Shown here one piece after another: positions 18,590 through 29,438 of a stretch of DNA of 64,000 bases (position 1 is its first letter; each line of letters opens with the position of its first letter). A program made the position numbers and the translations under genes. A model generated the notes under the pieces. It did no database searches. It saw only the letters and a list, made by a program, of their open reading frames with translations, and was not told the DNA's origin. Location: contig CM060734.1 of the NCBI GenBank assembly GCA_030704615.1, positions 10,416,001-10,480,000 of the forward strand, read 5' to 3'. Origin of the DNA: Takakia lepidozioides. Its lineage: Eukaryota > Streptophyta > Takakiopsida > Takakiales > Takakiaceae.

Positions 18590-19049
18590 ACAAGGAGTAC
18601 ATCCCCAGATTTATCTCTCATGTAGACCAAAACAGGTTCTAGAAACAGGATTGTGGGTCTTTCATGGCACACTCACACTCTAAAAATTCCATAGATTTCT
18701 AGCAGAGTCCCAAAAACAAAAACCAGGTCTAGATAGGTAGATATCCCCTTTCTGCAGCTATCCCCTCAAAAATTGAGTCAAACGGAGCTCATTTGACAAA
18801 GATATGACCAACCAGGCTCTTTAAACATAACACCAAAACTCTTTTTTTTTTCTTTTTTTTTTCTTTTTTTTTTAACACCAAAACGTTCTCGCCATTACAA
18901 CCTGTTCCCAGGTTATCTACGGGTTCCCGAGGCCGTTCCCCCCGACAGGACTTCGCCAGTGAGATTCATAGTCCCTTGGGAGGCATTGAACAGTCTTTAA
19001 CCAGTTAAGGGATAGATCTGGCACGGACTGTCAACTCAGCCTCTTCAGT
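18590..19049 (-). other. Presumed 5' leader of the element and edge of the mosaic
   Basis: No coding signal. A primer-binding site next to an LTR was looked for and not found. A T-rich tract with flanking 12-bp repeats (18828-18884) marks a discontinuity; sequence to its right looks unrelated to the retrotransposon. Confidence 0.35.
18828..18884. repeat. T-rich tract flanked by 12-bp direct repeats
   Basis: taacaccaaaac at 18828-18839 and again at 18873-18884 flank a 33-base tract of three C(T)9-11 units. This resembles a target duplication around an inserted homopolymer, or slippage-mediated filler DNA. Confidence 0.6.
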
Positions 19050-19281
19050 GCAGGTGATTAGAGGATCTGTTGTTGCTGTCATGGAGGTGACAGAGGAGAC
19101 TCAAGGAGCAGATGGAGTAAATGGAAACACTGCCAAAATACTGGCTGCTGTAGTGACTTCCAATAGGCGACCAGCTGTGTCAGACTCCGAAGATGATGAT
19201 TCAATCTCATGGTCAAGTTCAGGCAGCGAGGAGCATAACCGGAAAGAAAGAGGAAGTATCACAGATGAAGGAAAAGAACAG
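19050..19281 (+). pseudogene. Host-gene exon fragment, acidic and Ser-rich
   Basis: An acceptor-like cttcagtgcag lies directly before, and a donor-like gaacag|gtgagt directly after, this open stretch. It encodes an acidic, Ser-rich segment (AVSDSEDDDSISWSSSGSEE). The flanking splice-like sites and plausible codon use suggest an exon of a host gene copied here. The frame runs on to 19686 without similarity to anything I know. No family identified. Confidence 0.4.
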
Positions 19282-19930
19282 GTGAGTGTATCACGAGCAT
19301 CTGCAGATGGCGTGGTTATGGACTCTCACCATCAGTTTGACCATTCTGGAAGTTCTGGGAGTTCTCTAAGGGATGCAGAGCTCCACTCTCAAGTGCCTGT
19401 GGCAGACACTGTATCAGAGGTGTATTCGCCTCCCAGCATAAACACACAGGGCTTTCTTGCTGGCGACACAAGGACAAGCACGGCACCCACAACATCCGCA
19501 AGGCTTGATCTTATAGCTCGTGTTCCTCTACTCATAACTGAGACTGTCCGTTTTTCAAGTGTTGATAGTGGTCGTAGGGGGCGATTGGCAGGGGCTGCCG
19601 AACTGGGCATTAAGGAACTCTTCACATACTGTACAGATTGCGAAATGGTGTCGGGCACTTTGTTCAGAACGCCTTCCCCTTGCTGAGGCCTTGAAGTAGA
19701 AGTTGAATCAGTTGGGCTGCCTGTCAATTGACCCACCTGCTCCTTGAAGGCGTCCTTGGCCAACACTGCAGACTGCGTAAGGCTATCGCCTCGTTTCCCT
19801 TCGCTGATCAACCGTCTCTCGCACTCATCTTCGCCAATTCTGTTGTACAAATTTGTGGTACACCACACGGCCTTCTTTGCGCACAAGCTTGCCGTTGTTG
19901 GGATTTTAAGAGCAACCCACCTCGCACAAA

Positions 19931-20796
<866 letters not shown>

Positions 20797-20924
20797 GCGC
20801 ACAGCCCATGGCAACAGCAGGGCCAGATGGACTCCTGCCCCAAAATATATATTATAATAGTGCTAAAACAAACATTGTATCTAGCTTAGCACCAGCACAC
20901 TAGATAACGGTCATCTCTCTCGAG

Positions 20925-21280
20925 TGATAAGAAAGCTAAAAGACACACTGTTCACACAAGAAACAACATGAATCCAACAGCATCACTCTTTAAAATAGAA
21001 GTCGAGCCAGGGGCACCCCAAGCTATGGGGACTCCACCCCACAACAACCTATCCTCCCATCATAAGCACACTCAGCTTCTAAACGCATGAAGGAGCTCGG
21101 TCGCGCAGGCTCAACTCGAGAGAGATGAGCTGCGCGACTGCCGCTCTCGTGAAGATAAGACGGGTCAGGTGTCAAACTAAACTTGACACCTGATTTAACA
21201 CTTGACCTAAATCCAAGTGTTAAATACAAATAACTAGCTTTATTCTAGCTAGTTTCACACTGTGCTTATTTAACTTGACA
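20925..21280 (-). repeat. Solo copy of the LTR core (B block)
   Basis: 356 bp, TGATAAG...AACTTGACA, identical to 9324-9679 except one base (C versus T in the tgcgcgactg / tgcgtgactg segment). It starts and stops exactly at the block edges and lacks the flanking ~86-bp A blocks. No target duplication flanks it (tcgag on the left, cgatg on the right) and no primer-binding site adjoins it. It may be the remnant of the 5' LTR or a separate insertion. Confidence 0.8.
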
Positions 21281-21760
21281 CGATGTATGCAGTACTCCTC
21301 GCCGAGGTCTGCTGCTGAATTGATGTTATTGGTCTGCTACCTCCACGAGGTGGACTTAGTTTGGACCACGGTTGTTGGTCTGCTCCATGAGATAGTGGTA
21401 TACTAAATTCGGTGGTCGCCTGAATGTGGGGCACAAGTCAGACCCATCGTTAGTCGAGTATACTGTCTTTGTGTACCCCTGTACTGTATTGGTCTGCTTC
21501 ATTGAGCTATGTTTGCTTTATTACTCTACTACATTTGTTTACTGGTTCACTTTGGCTCATTTATTGACTTCATTGGTCTCCTTCATGAAACCTTTAAAAA
21601 GCACATTAAGGGTGTCGCAGATGCTCTACCGCATTGGTCTACTACAAGTCAGTGCTGGTCTACTGTAGGTGGTCTGCGATCATGGTCTGCTGCATTGGAC
21701 AACTGCAGGTGACAATTGGTCTACCGCATTGGACAACTGCATGTCATTTCCTTAGTTAGA
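21281..21760 (+). repeat. GGTCTGC minisatellite, right flank
   Basis: Diverged GGTCTGC/GGTCTAC-rich sequence. Its first ~250 bp align with 8960-9063 on the other side of the retrotransposon (shared cagtactcctcg, ctgctgctgaattgatgttattggtctgc and acccctgtactgtattggtctgcttca pieces). The distal part has gcattggtctac and gcattggacaactgca repeats. Confidence 0.65.
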
Positions 21761-23006
21761 TTGATCCTTCTTTCTTAGTTCTAGACGATGAGACACCCGC
21801 CTCAGAGCCGAGTAAATATGGCTAACAGGGGGAAGGGCAGACACACGTTTCCCCCCATTTAGTTTCATTTTCCGCCGAGCTTGAAAATATTCCACAAAAT
21901 CATTTTTCCTCTTCAATGACATGTTGTTGTTGTCTTTTACACGATTGAACGTTCATCTGCAGCTGGGTGTAACATGCCGGAAGCTTTTTTGACGAGGATG
22001 TCTTGCATCTGCCCTCGGCAAACACGCACCGCAGATAAGCAATGGTGTATAAGGTATGCGTCGTTGTGTACAAGGTCAAGCAGGTCGGTTATCTCTCGTT
22101 TCAAAATAGCTTCCAACAGGTCTGGCGTGAGCAACGACTCTGCCGTGTTCGGGGTTGCGCTTGCACGCACATTGTCGTTACCGCTTTCGAGGTCGCATGC
22201 TGCCATGTCTTCGTGTTCATCCAAATTCTCCAGCCCACCGTGAACAGTACCGAGATGGGAACCATATGTCCGGATAATGAGACAGTCTTGTAGGTCTGGT
22301 TTTACCAACTTTATGACCCGAACCTGGTGTTTGCACAGATTGCCTTTTAGCGCCCACGGGCAGGTGCAGCAGGCCCACTGTGACTCTAGATTGAACATGG
22401 TGTACGTTGTATTCGGATCGGAGGAGCTGATCACATAAGCAGGCTGCCCAAGCGCTGCAGGCAAAGTCACACGTGAAAGAGGTATGTCACGGGCTGCACA
22501 TATTGCACTGGAAATGTGCTTTTCCAGTTTATCGCTGCGAATAAACCCATGCATCTTCAGATGAATGTCGTACCAGTAGTGGACCAGTACACGCCCAGTC
22601 AACTCCCATATGAGCCAATCGGCTCTTCGACCGGTCATTTTGCCTTTGCCCATATTAAGTCTTGCCTTTAAGTTTTCGTGGTATGCCTCGATGCTTGCAT
22701 TAGTATCTTGGCTTGCATGTGGAATGTTGCGGGCAGCCGTACACCACATAGCAATTTTGGGAACCCAGTACACATGAATGTAGTGGAGGAACAACTGACC
22801 AGCAAGATATTTCTTTTTCATTGCCTTCAATTTTTTCTTAACCCATTTCACAGCTTCGTCTTCTTTCTGCGGTCCACCTTTGCAGTACATAAGGTCGCCC
22901 ATATCTGCCAACAGTTTCGAGGATGTTCCCGGATCACTGATTTTCTGGCATGATTGCTTGACCTAGGCCTTCCGTACATGCCAAAGGCAAAGGAAAATGC
23001 ATACTC

Positions 23007-23251
23007 CTGTGAAAACAAACCTGCATGCGGCCACAAAGTCAGAAGTGCCTGAACCGGGCATTCGTATTCAGCACTGCCACAAGCGTGAGACCAAACAGGG
23101 CAGACCAAATAGGGCAGACCATATAGCAAACCCCTAAAGCGGACCATAAGGCAGACCATAGGGCAGACCATAGGGCATATCAAGCTCCCAGGGCACCTCA
23201 CCCTTGTGCACCAAACTCCCTGGGAACCCTCGGCAGACGCTCAATGCTGCA

Positions 23252-23349
<98 letters not shown>

Positions 23350-23487
23350 CAGACCATAGGGTAGACCATAGGGTAGAATGAGATGTGGCATACCGGATTC
23401 AGTACCGCCACAAGCGTGAGACCAGACAGGGCAGACCTTGCAGCGGACCATATAGCAGACCATAGGGCAGATTGAGATGTGGCATAC
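23007..23487 (-). other. MULE intron 2, filled with GCAGACC repeats and (GA)n
   Basis: Donor GTATGC follows the FIVDDAEAEINAI exon; acceptor ttttcacag precedes the FLCLWHV exon. The intron holds repeated gggcagaccatag units, two copies of gagatgtggcataccggatt that duplicate the donor edge about 95 bp apart, and the (GA)n tract. Confidence 0.55.
23255..23348. repeat. (GA)n microsatellite, about 47 units
   Basis: An uninterrupted GA dinucleotide run of about 94 bp inside the inferred MULE intron. Confidence 0.95.
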
Positions 23488-23687
23488 CGGATTGCATTGA
23501 TTTCTGCTTCAGCGTCGTCGACAATAAAGGCATTTGGCCGCCAGGTGGGCTTTTCCTGAAGGAGGGCATCATGCAATGCTAGCATCCACGGGATAAGGTC
23601 TCATGTTCGATTGCGTGCTGACAATATGTATGCAACCGGAATTCCGTTCAACCCTTGGTTGAACACCATCAACGTGTACAAGGGGAA

Positions 23688-24067
23688 CTGCATGAAATGA
23701 CAATTTGTAATTAGCAGACCAGTGTCGTACCGACAGGGCCTATTTTAACATGGTGTACTAGCACAGGGTCTACTGCAATAGGGTGAAAACGCACATGGTG
23801 TACTACAACTTGGTGAACACGCACAGGGTGTACTGCAACTTGGTGAACACGCACAGGGTCTACTGTAACAGGGTGAACACGCAAAAGGGTCTGCCCTAAA
23901 ACAGAGTGCAGTGGAAGGTCTGCTGGAACAGGGTGTACTGGGACAAGGTCTACAACAGTTAGGTCTATCGGGATTGAGGACGAATAAGCAATGCACCACA
24001 AGAGTGGGAGACCAATGTAGTATGTTATCATGCTAGTAGAAGCCCGTGGAGAGGGTCCATGGTAGAC
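23688..24067 (-). other. MULE intron 1 with 25-30-bp minisatellite
   Basis: 380-bp GT-AG intron in phase 0. At about 23740-23960 it holds a degenerate minisatellite with units like gcaacttggtgaacacgcacagggtgtact, and ends gcatttcatgcag-like on the sense strand. Removing it joins NHHK directly to FPLYTL, as the transposase family requires. Confidence 0.65.
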
Positions 24068-24436
24068 CTTGTGATGGTTAGTTCCAAATGTAGCGTCGCA
24101 AGCTACGATGTGCGCATGGCCCAAGTCCAACATCTTCTGCCGTTGCCAAGGAGTCTAAACCCCAATGGTGAAGGTCAAATCTCCATCAAAATGTTGAAAT
24201 GTGGGTGCCAATGATTCCTCTTGGTAGAAGAAGACCGAGTCCGGGTTTTGATCTTTCCACATACGCACGGATTGTGCGTCATCAGCGTGTTTTTTGAAGG
24301 TCTGCCAGGCTCGTTTTTCAGCGAGATTTCGGACATCTTGCTCGAGGAGAAAGTCGTCGCGTGTCCATGCGTCTCCCAAGCCACTGTTCTGCATGACGTG
24401 CTCCTTGTGTTCAATCATGACTTGGGCGACACTCAA

Positions 24437-25499
24437 GCCTCAAGACAAGCATTCCATGATCCACTTTTTGAGCTCCTCGCTAATATGTGGAGCATAAGCA
24501 TATCGGCTGAACTGGAACTCAGAATATCCGCCATGAGAGGGTTTTCCGGACACATCCAGGTGTTGCATGTTGTTATAATATGTGATGACCCCAATGTCTG
24601 GAGCAAGATAACATTGCGAGACTTTGAAACAACAGAGACACCCACGCTTGTAAGACTCGCCGTATTGGCTTTTCTATCATCTTGGACCTTTGTGAGGATT
24701 ACTGCTTCCAGCCCCAACGTCCGGACCTCCTCGCTTGACTTTAGGATCTGTGACAGTCAAATTGTTGGTGCGCTTGTCCTCTGGTCCATAGCAACACTGA
24801 TACCTGGACAGGGTCGTATGTCATCGACACCGGAGTATGTCATCGACACCCATGGAGTTCTGCAAGCATGTAAGACAGCCTAAACCCTATCTACATATGA
24901 TGCATGTACATGTCCGGCAAGCACAAGCACAGGGCATGAACAAAGAGGCAGTGCAGGAATATGGTGCAGACATGACAGAGGTTAGATATGTGTTAGCTCT
25001 TGGAGCTCTTCGCGGTCCGGGCTTCGCGTTAACATGCACATTTATGTAAAATTGGGTGGAACACCCGTCTCTACTCTCTTCTCCAAGTACAAAGTCGGGC
25101 ACTCTTTGCCAGGGAATACAGGCCGTGCGGACCCGCACTTGAGAGCCCATGTATCCAGAGCGACTCTGGTTCTTCCAGTAAAGGTCTTTGCAGGAAAATG
25201 GCCCATCATTTGGAGTTTGAAGACATTGTCGCAGTGGACGTATAAGAAAGCTTTCTGGTTGGGCATCGACGGCCGCTGCCATATACACTGCAGTACCCCT
25301 TCGCGCACTCGAAAGCACCTGCAATACGACCTGGAAAAGTGGAAGCGAAGGACGACAACACGCACGTTCTTGGCAGGACGGAAGCGCGTTGGCAGGAACA
25401 GACCAGAGGGAGGAAAAGATCGATGAAACAGTCTTCGCCCACGATTGGCGGCGGCTGCCATGCCCTAAATCCGGGCGACTACGATAGCAGCGCGGCATC
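24437..25499. other. Unassigned region upstream of the MULE transposase
   Basis: Several overlapping ORFs occur on both strands (for example 25522-24887 minus), none recognisable. The position fits a decayed MULE N-terminus and 5' end. A short tandem cgtatgtcatcgacaccggagt unit lies near 24820-24850. Confidence 0.3.
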
Positions 25500-25811
25500 A
25501 TGGTGAGATGGCGGCACATCATCTGGGGCGCGTTTGGGTCTGCCGGATCGGGCTGCTTGGTGGCAGACCCAGCAGACCCAGCAGCGGGCAGACCGATCTT
25601 GTGCAGACCCCATCCCGGGCAGACCCACTGGGGACCCGATGGCGGGCGGACCCAGCGGCGAGGGCGAGCGGGCGGGGGCCGCGGTCCGGGGGCGGGCAGG
25701 GCCGCGGGCGGCTGGCAAGTGGGGGTGGGCGGGGCGGGGGAGGGCGACCCCGCATCCGTGCGCCCTGTCCCACACGCGCGACATAAACTCCCAATTATTC
25801 AAAAATGAGAG
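25500..25811. repeat. GC-rich GCAGACC repeat ending in a conserved terminus
   Basis: Clustered gcagaccc motifs (25558-25640) lead into very GC-rich sequence, then actcccaattattcaaaaatga (25787-25808), the same terminus that bounds the element at 3725-4296. Probably one surviving end of a related element. Confidence 0.5.
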
Positions 25812-25834
25812 GCAATATCTGACTTTCTCTATAC

Positions 25835-26525
25835 CGTAGTGGGAAGGCTGATCCGGCAGTGAAGTGCCGAATATTCATTTTCTTTACAACAAACCACTTC
25901 GGCACAACTTAAGGAAATTTCTAGATTTTACGGCACTACAACTAGGAGATTTTAAGTAATTCGGCGGTGACTCCCTGCATGAACTTGCTCTATCTACTGT
26001 ACCAGATGTGGTAAGAGAATTATATACCAACTGGTTAAGTGCACTGAGTGCCACCCAGATGATTCTAGGGTCAAATCTTGCTACTGACGGGTGTGGTATG
26101 GTTCCTCGGCGGTGTCCCACTCATTCGCCTCCATGGTGCATAAATGAAAGAGGTTATTTTCTTCTCTCACTACTAAGGGGCCTGATTTGTGAGCTGTCGC
26201 TCCCAGGTGTTTCCCTTTTTTCAAAAATCAAAAAAACAAAAAAAAACAAATTATGTGGAGAGCCATGAGAGCATCTGGTCAATCATCAAATGCAGTGATT
26301 GTTCAGCCAATTATTCTAGGATTTCTCAGAGCTAAGGAAAATATTTCCTAGAGCTTTATGCCTTGAAACATGCATTTGGAGATTTGATATTTGGAGTTTG
26401 TTTGAGATTTTAGGCATTTTTTTATAAAGTTTCTGGAATTTCGGCAGTTTTTCCTAAATTTTCACTTAATTATTAGGCAAATTCATTTCTAATTATTTAG
26501 TGCCGGATCCGCCTTCCCACTACGG
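25835..26525. mobile_element. MITE, 691 bp, ~27-bp TIRs, TA target duplication
   Basis: The left TIR ccgtagtgggaaggctgatc... and the right TIR (reverse complement ccgtagtgggaaggcggatc...) match over about 27 bp with two or three differences. The flanking dinucleotide is TA on both sides (25833-25834 and 26526-26527). There is no coding capacity. The TA duplication suggests a Tc1/mariner-type family, mobilised in trans. Confidence 0.75.
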
Positions 26526-26527
26526 TA

Positions 26528-27737
26528 GCTTTCAACTTTGTTTTGTGTTGTTGGAAGGTACAAAGAAATGAAGGTTAGGTCATGTATATATATGTGCAAG
26601 GTCAATCAATGTCATAGGTGAATAGTTTCACAAAAGTTTTCGGTAGGTTGACGAGCAACATATAAAGAAAGATGCTGACAAGCATGAGTGTAAAAGACAA
26701 GAATGTATATATATGTGGAGTAAAGTCGAGGCAATGTTAAAACGACATTTTGGAATAAATGTAAAGAATTGCAATTGATGCAAAGAAGGAAGAGAAATGA
26801 GATAAAATTCGTGTAGTAGATTACAATAACAGAATCCAAGTGATCAATTTATTTAATCATATACTGCTTTTTGAACTTGACAATTAAATCCATGTCCACA
26901 CCCAGCTCACTCCAAGCTCGGCTCCCATCATTTTTTTGTCCCCCCAAACAAGAGACAAATTATACAAGACTGCAACAATCTCTGCCAATGTATTACTACC
27001 CCCCCCCCCCCCCCCACCCAATTCAAACCTCATAAGGCGTCCACACACAATGCGCTTACATGGCAGCCACCCAAACATAATGGGAAAACGGCTCCTATGA
27101 ACAGCCTATGCAGCCTCACTTACCAGGCACACAACAGCCACCCCAAACAGCCCAAAACCAACGACGCAATGGCGTGAGCCTTGCGTGTGAGCGTACGCTC
27201 ATGCAGGAGTGACGTGGCATGAGCGTACACCAACGCTGACGTGGCGTGAGAGTGATGTCAGCAGGCTGACATGGCGACAAATGCTGACATGGCGCTGCGT
27301 CGTCATCTGCCACGTCAGGATAAACACACGGCGCCTATATCCGAGGAGGGTCCTATGACCGTGGGATTAATCTAGGCAATCGTTGGTTGAATACAATGAA
27401 GACTACCATCAAACACCTGAAATGGGAAATAAGCCTACAATTGTGGCATCCATTCCACAACATTGTGGAATTAGAATTGTAAGTTTCACAATTACAATTA
27501 CAAGGACGACAAAATAACCTCACAACGTGAGTGCCATAGAGGCTGCCACGGGAAGACCTTGCTCCCTCCCCAAATAACAATGAGAGTTGGGATCACATTC
27601 AAAAGATTCCTGCAGTACATAGCGACACTGCAGAGATACACAGTAGCTCGAGATGGAAGAGCATATAATAGGAAAATAGCACCTTCCCCCAATCCCTGGC
27701 ATGCCTTATCCTTTGACAAACGTTCAAGTGGACGAGC
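26528..27737. other. Non-coding spacer with C-run and TGACGTGGC cluster
   Basis: No coding signal. A 17-base C-run lies at about 26999-27015. Five TGACGTGGC/TGACATGGC-type sites lie at 27210, 27237, 27267, 27285 and (reverse) 27309. The former contain the ACGTGGC core used by plant bZIP factors. Confidence 0.45.
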
Positions 27738-28262
27738 TTACAAATTTATCACAACATGGTTTCCCCTCATTGCCTTGACAATTCCCATGTCATGCCAGTC
27801 ATGTTGAACCATGGGAACCATGCATGTGCGAAGTGTCATTTCTTCTGCGTACATAGGAAGCAAAAAACTGGGCAGGGGGCTGTTGAATACGGAATCATCC
27901 CACATCATGGAGGCTCCTGAAGACCCACAGCTGCCTTTCCTGCAAGGGAGATCCAGAAAATTGGTATTAATAATAAAATCAATTATGCGGGCTAACATAT
28001 CATCCAAAGACGAATGAAGAAGTCTATGCTCCTTCGCGGCCAATGCAGCTATTCTTCTCTGATACTCGTCCTCGTCAAGAGGCGCCAGCATTTCCGCATG
28101 GTTGTTCATATGTTTCATTTGCTGTTCTTGAAACGTCGTGTGCTCAAGAGGGCAGTCGAGGTACCATCCGCAGTCCCTGAAATGGGCAGGACTCCAGTCC
28201 TTCAAAATCCCAGCTGTGTACATGGTTGGGTCATTGGCAGGATCCGAGATAATCAGGGACAC
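27738..28262 (-). CDS. Hypothetical 174-residue ORF
   Basis: Minus-strand frame with Met at 28262 (MSLIISDPANDPTMYTAGIL). The middle is helical and charged (EDEYQRRIAALAAKEHRLLH, then LDDMLARIIDFI), with several Met and His residues and no repeats, signal peptide or membrane span. I recognise no family. The shadow ORFs on the other strand are shorter. It may be one exon of a larger gene: there is no clear promoter, and the frame simply ends at TGA 27738. Low certainty that it is expressed. Confidence 0.35.
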   Translation of the reverse strand: MSLIISDPANDPTMYTAGILKDWSPAHFRDCGWYLDCPLEHTTFQEQQMKHMNNHAEMLAPLDEDEYQRRIAALAAKEHRLLHSSLDDMLARIIDFIINTNFLDLPCRKGSCGSSGASMMWDDSVFNSPLPSFLLPMYAEEMTLRTCMVPMVQHDWHDMGIVKAMRGNHVVINL

Positions 28263-28649
28263 CGCTCAAGTGTTTTCCCTCCATGAGCACATATTTTGTG
28301 TACCTGCGAACTCGCAAACCCAATGCAATTCCCAACATGTCAATTCACAAAACATGAGAATGTGATGATCGCCGGCTGACTACTGATGGGAATTCTACTA
28401 CCTCACAAGTATCACCCTCAAAGCAAAACGATGCAATTCACATTTCTCGGCGAAATGAAGATTTCTCTGCAAAAGCACACAGCAGTTTGAGTGATGATCG
28501 GTGCCGATCATCACTTCCTTCCATCCCTAAGATCATGTTTTGAGGGACAACTAACTTTGCAATGGGGGAAAGATGCAGGACTCAAACACGAAAGCAAAAT
28601 AATGTGAACCACATTTCTGGCCGATATGAAAAATACTCTGCAAAATCTT
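28263..28649. other. Spacer with hairpin and imperfect 45-bp repeat
   Basis: A perfect 11-bp-arm palindrome, gtgatgatcgg / ccgatcatcac, lies at 28491-28514. An imperfect repeat (cacatttctcggcgaaatgaa... and cacatttctggccgatatgaa...) occurs at about 28438 and 28609. No coding signal. Confidence 0.5.
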
Positions 28650-29178
28650 TGTTGTGCGCATACGTATCGCTACACAACTACATCGTTGTCCAAACTACAC
28701 CACACATATATGGACAATAAATTAGTTTGCCACAATAGATTGTAAGAACTAAACTCACATGTCTGATAACAAAGAAACACAAAACACAACACAATCACTC
28801 GTTAAACTAAGAGTCGAGCCAGGGGCATCCCAAGCTATGGGGACTCCACCCCACAACATCTTATGCTCCCTTCATAAGCACACTCAGATTCTCAGCAGCA
28901 AAGGAGCTCGGTCGTGCAGACTTAACTCGAGAGAGATGAGCCGCACGACTGACGCTCTCGTGAAGATAAGATGGTTTAGGTGTCAAGCTAAACTTGACAC
29001 CTGACTTAACACTTGAACTAAATCCAAGTGTAAAATACAAATAACTAGATTTATTCTAGTTAGTTTCACACTGTGTTTATTTAACTTGATAGCTGTCGTG
29101 CGCATACGTATCGCTACACAACTACATCACTGTCCAAACTACACCACACATATGTGGACAATAAAGTAGTCTGCCACA
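28650..29178 (-). mobile_element. 3' LTR of copy 2 of the DNMT-type element
   Basis: 529 bp with the same A-B-A build as 9238-9765: A blocks at about 28650-28736 and 29094-29178 enclose a diverged core. The LTR is bounded on the right by the same polypurine tract. The core lacks the TG start seen in copy 1. Confidence 0.7.
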
Positions 29179-29193
29179 ATCGCCCCCCTAGCT
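29179..29193 (-). other. Polypurine tract, copy 2
   Basis: Same agctaggggggcgat sequence as copy 1, adjoining the LTR. Confidence 0.65.
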
Positions 29194-29438
29194 GGTGGAT
29201 AGGTCCCTCTAACTCCAGATAGCTACAAGATGTAATAGCCACAGCCGTACTAGGTCCTCTATCACTGTCCCTATTGTACTCAAACTCTATAGACCAAGAG
29301 ACCGGGTACAAGAGTAGCCCCATCGTTAGTCGCCGTCTTGCAATCTGTGAACTTGAGCCAGGATCTCGTGTGTTCAAGGTCTCATAGTAGCTTGGCCTTG
29401 CATTTCTTGTTAGCCTTCCATGGTTGTATCCACTCCCA

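Larger units (their letters stand above)
21937..24436 (-). pseudogene. MULE (Mutator-like) transposase with SWIM zinc finger
   Basis: The minus-strand exons give a MULE DDE core. ACDATFGTN holds the first Asp. FPLYTLMVFNQGLNGIPVAY follows. FIVDDAEAEINAI holds the second Asp, FLCLWHVRKA comes next, and NASIEAYHENLKARL holds the Glu. The SWIM finger is CTCPWALKGNLCKH. The C-terminal ORF (22911-21937, 324 codons) is open. Two canonical introns are inferred: 24067-23688 (phase 0, cacaag|gt...cag|ttcccc) and 23487-23007, where the join is one base out of frame. In-frame TAG codons at 24155-24157 and 22963-22965 (where RKAW is expected) inactivate it. The N-terminal part above 24436 is in broken frames. 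Terminal inverted repeats were not found. MULE transposases cut and paste DNA in the nucleus. Confidence 0.8.

Noticed and set aside
23241-23585. ORFs reading through the (GA)n tract as Ser/Leu-rich proteins
   Set aside because: Dinucleotide repeats open all frames; the transposase evidence places this tract in an intron.
23740-23960. CRISPR-like regularly spaced repeats
   Set aside because: The units are degenerate and contiguous without unique spacers, and they lie in a eukaryotic transposase intron; a minisatellite explains them.
24887-25522. 211-codon minus-strand ORF as a gene
   Set aside because: Overlaps several equally long ORFs on both strands, has odd composition and no recognisable domain; left unassigned.
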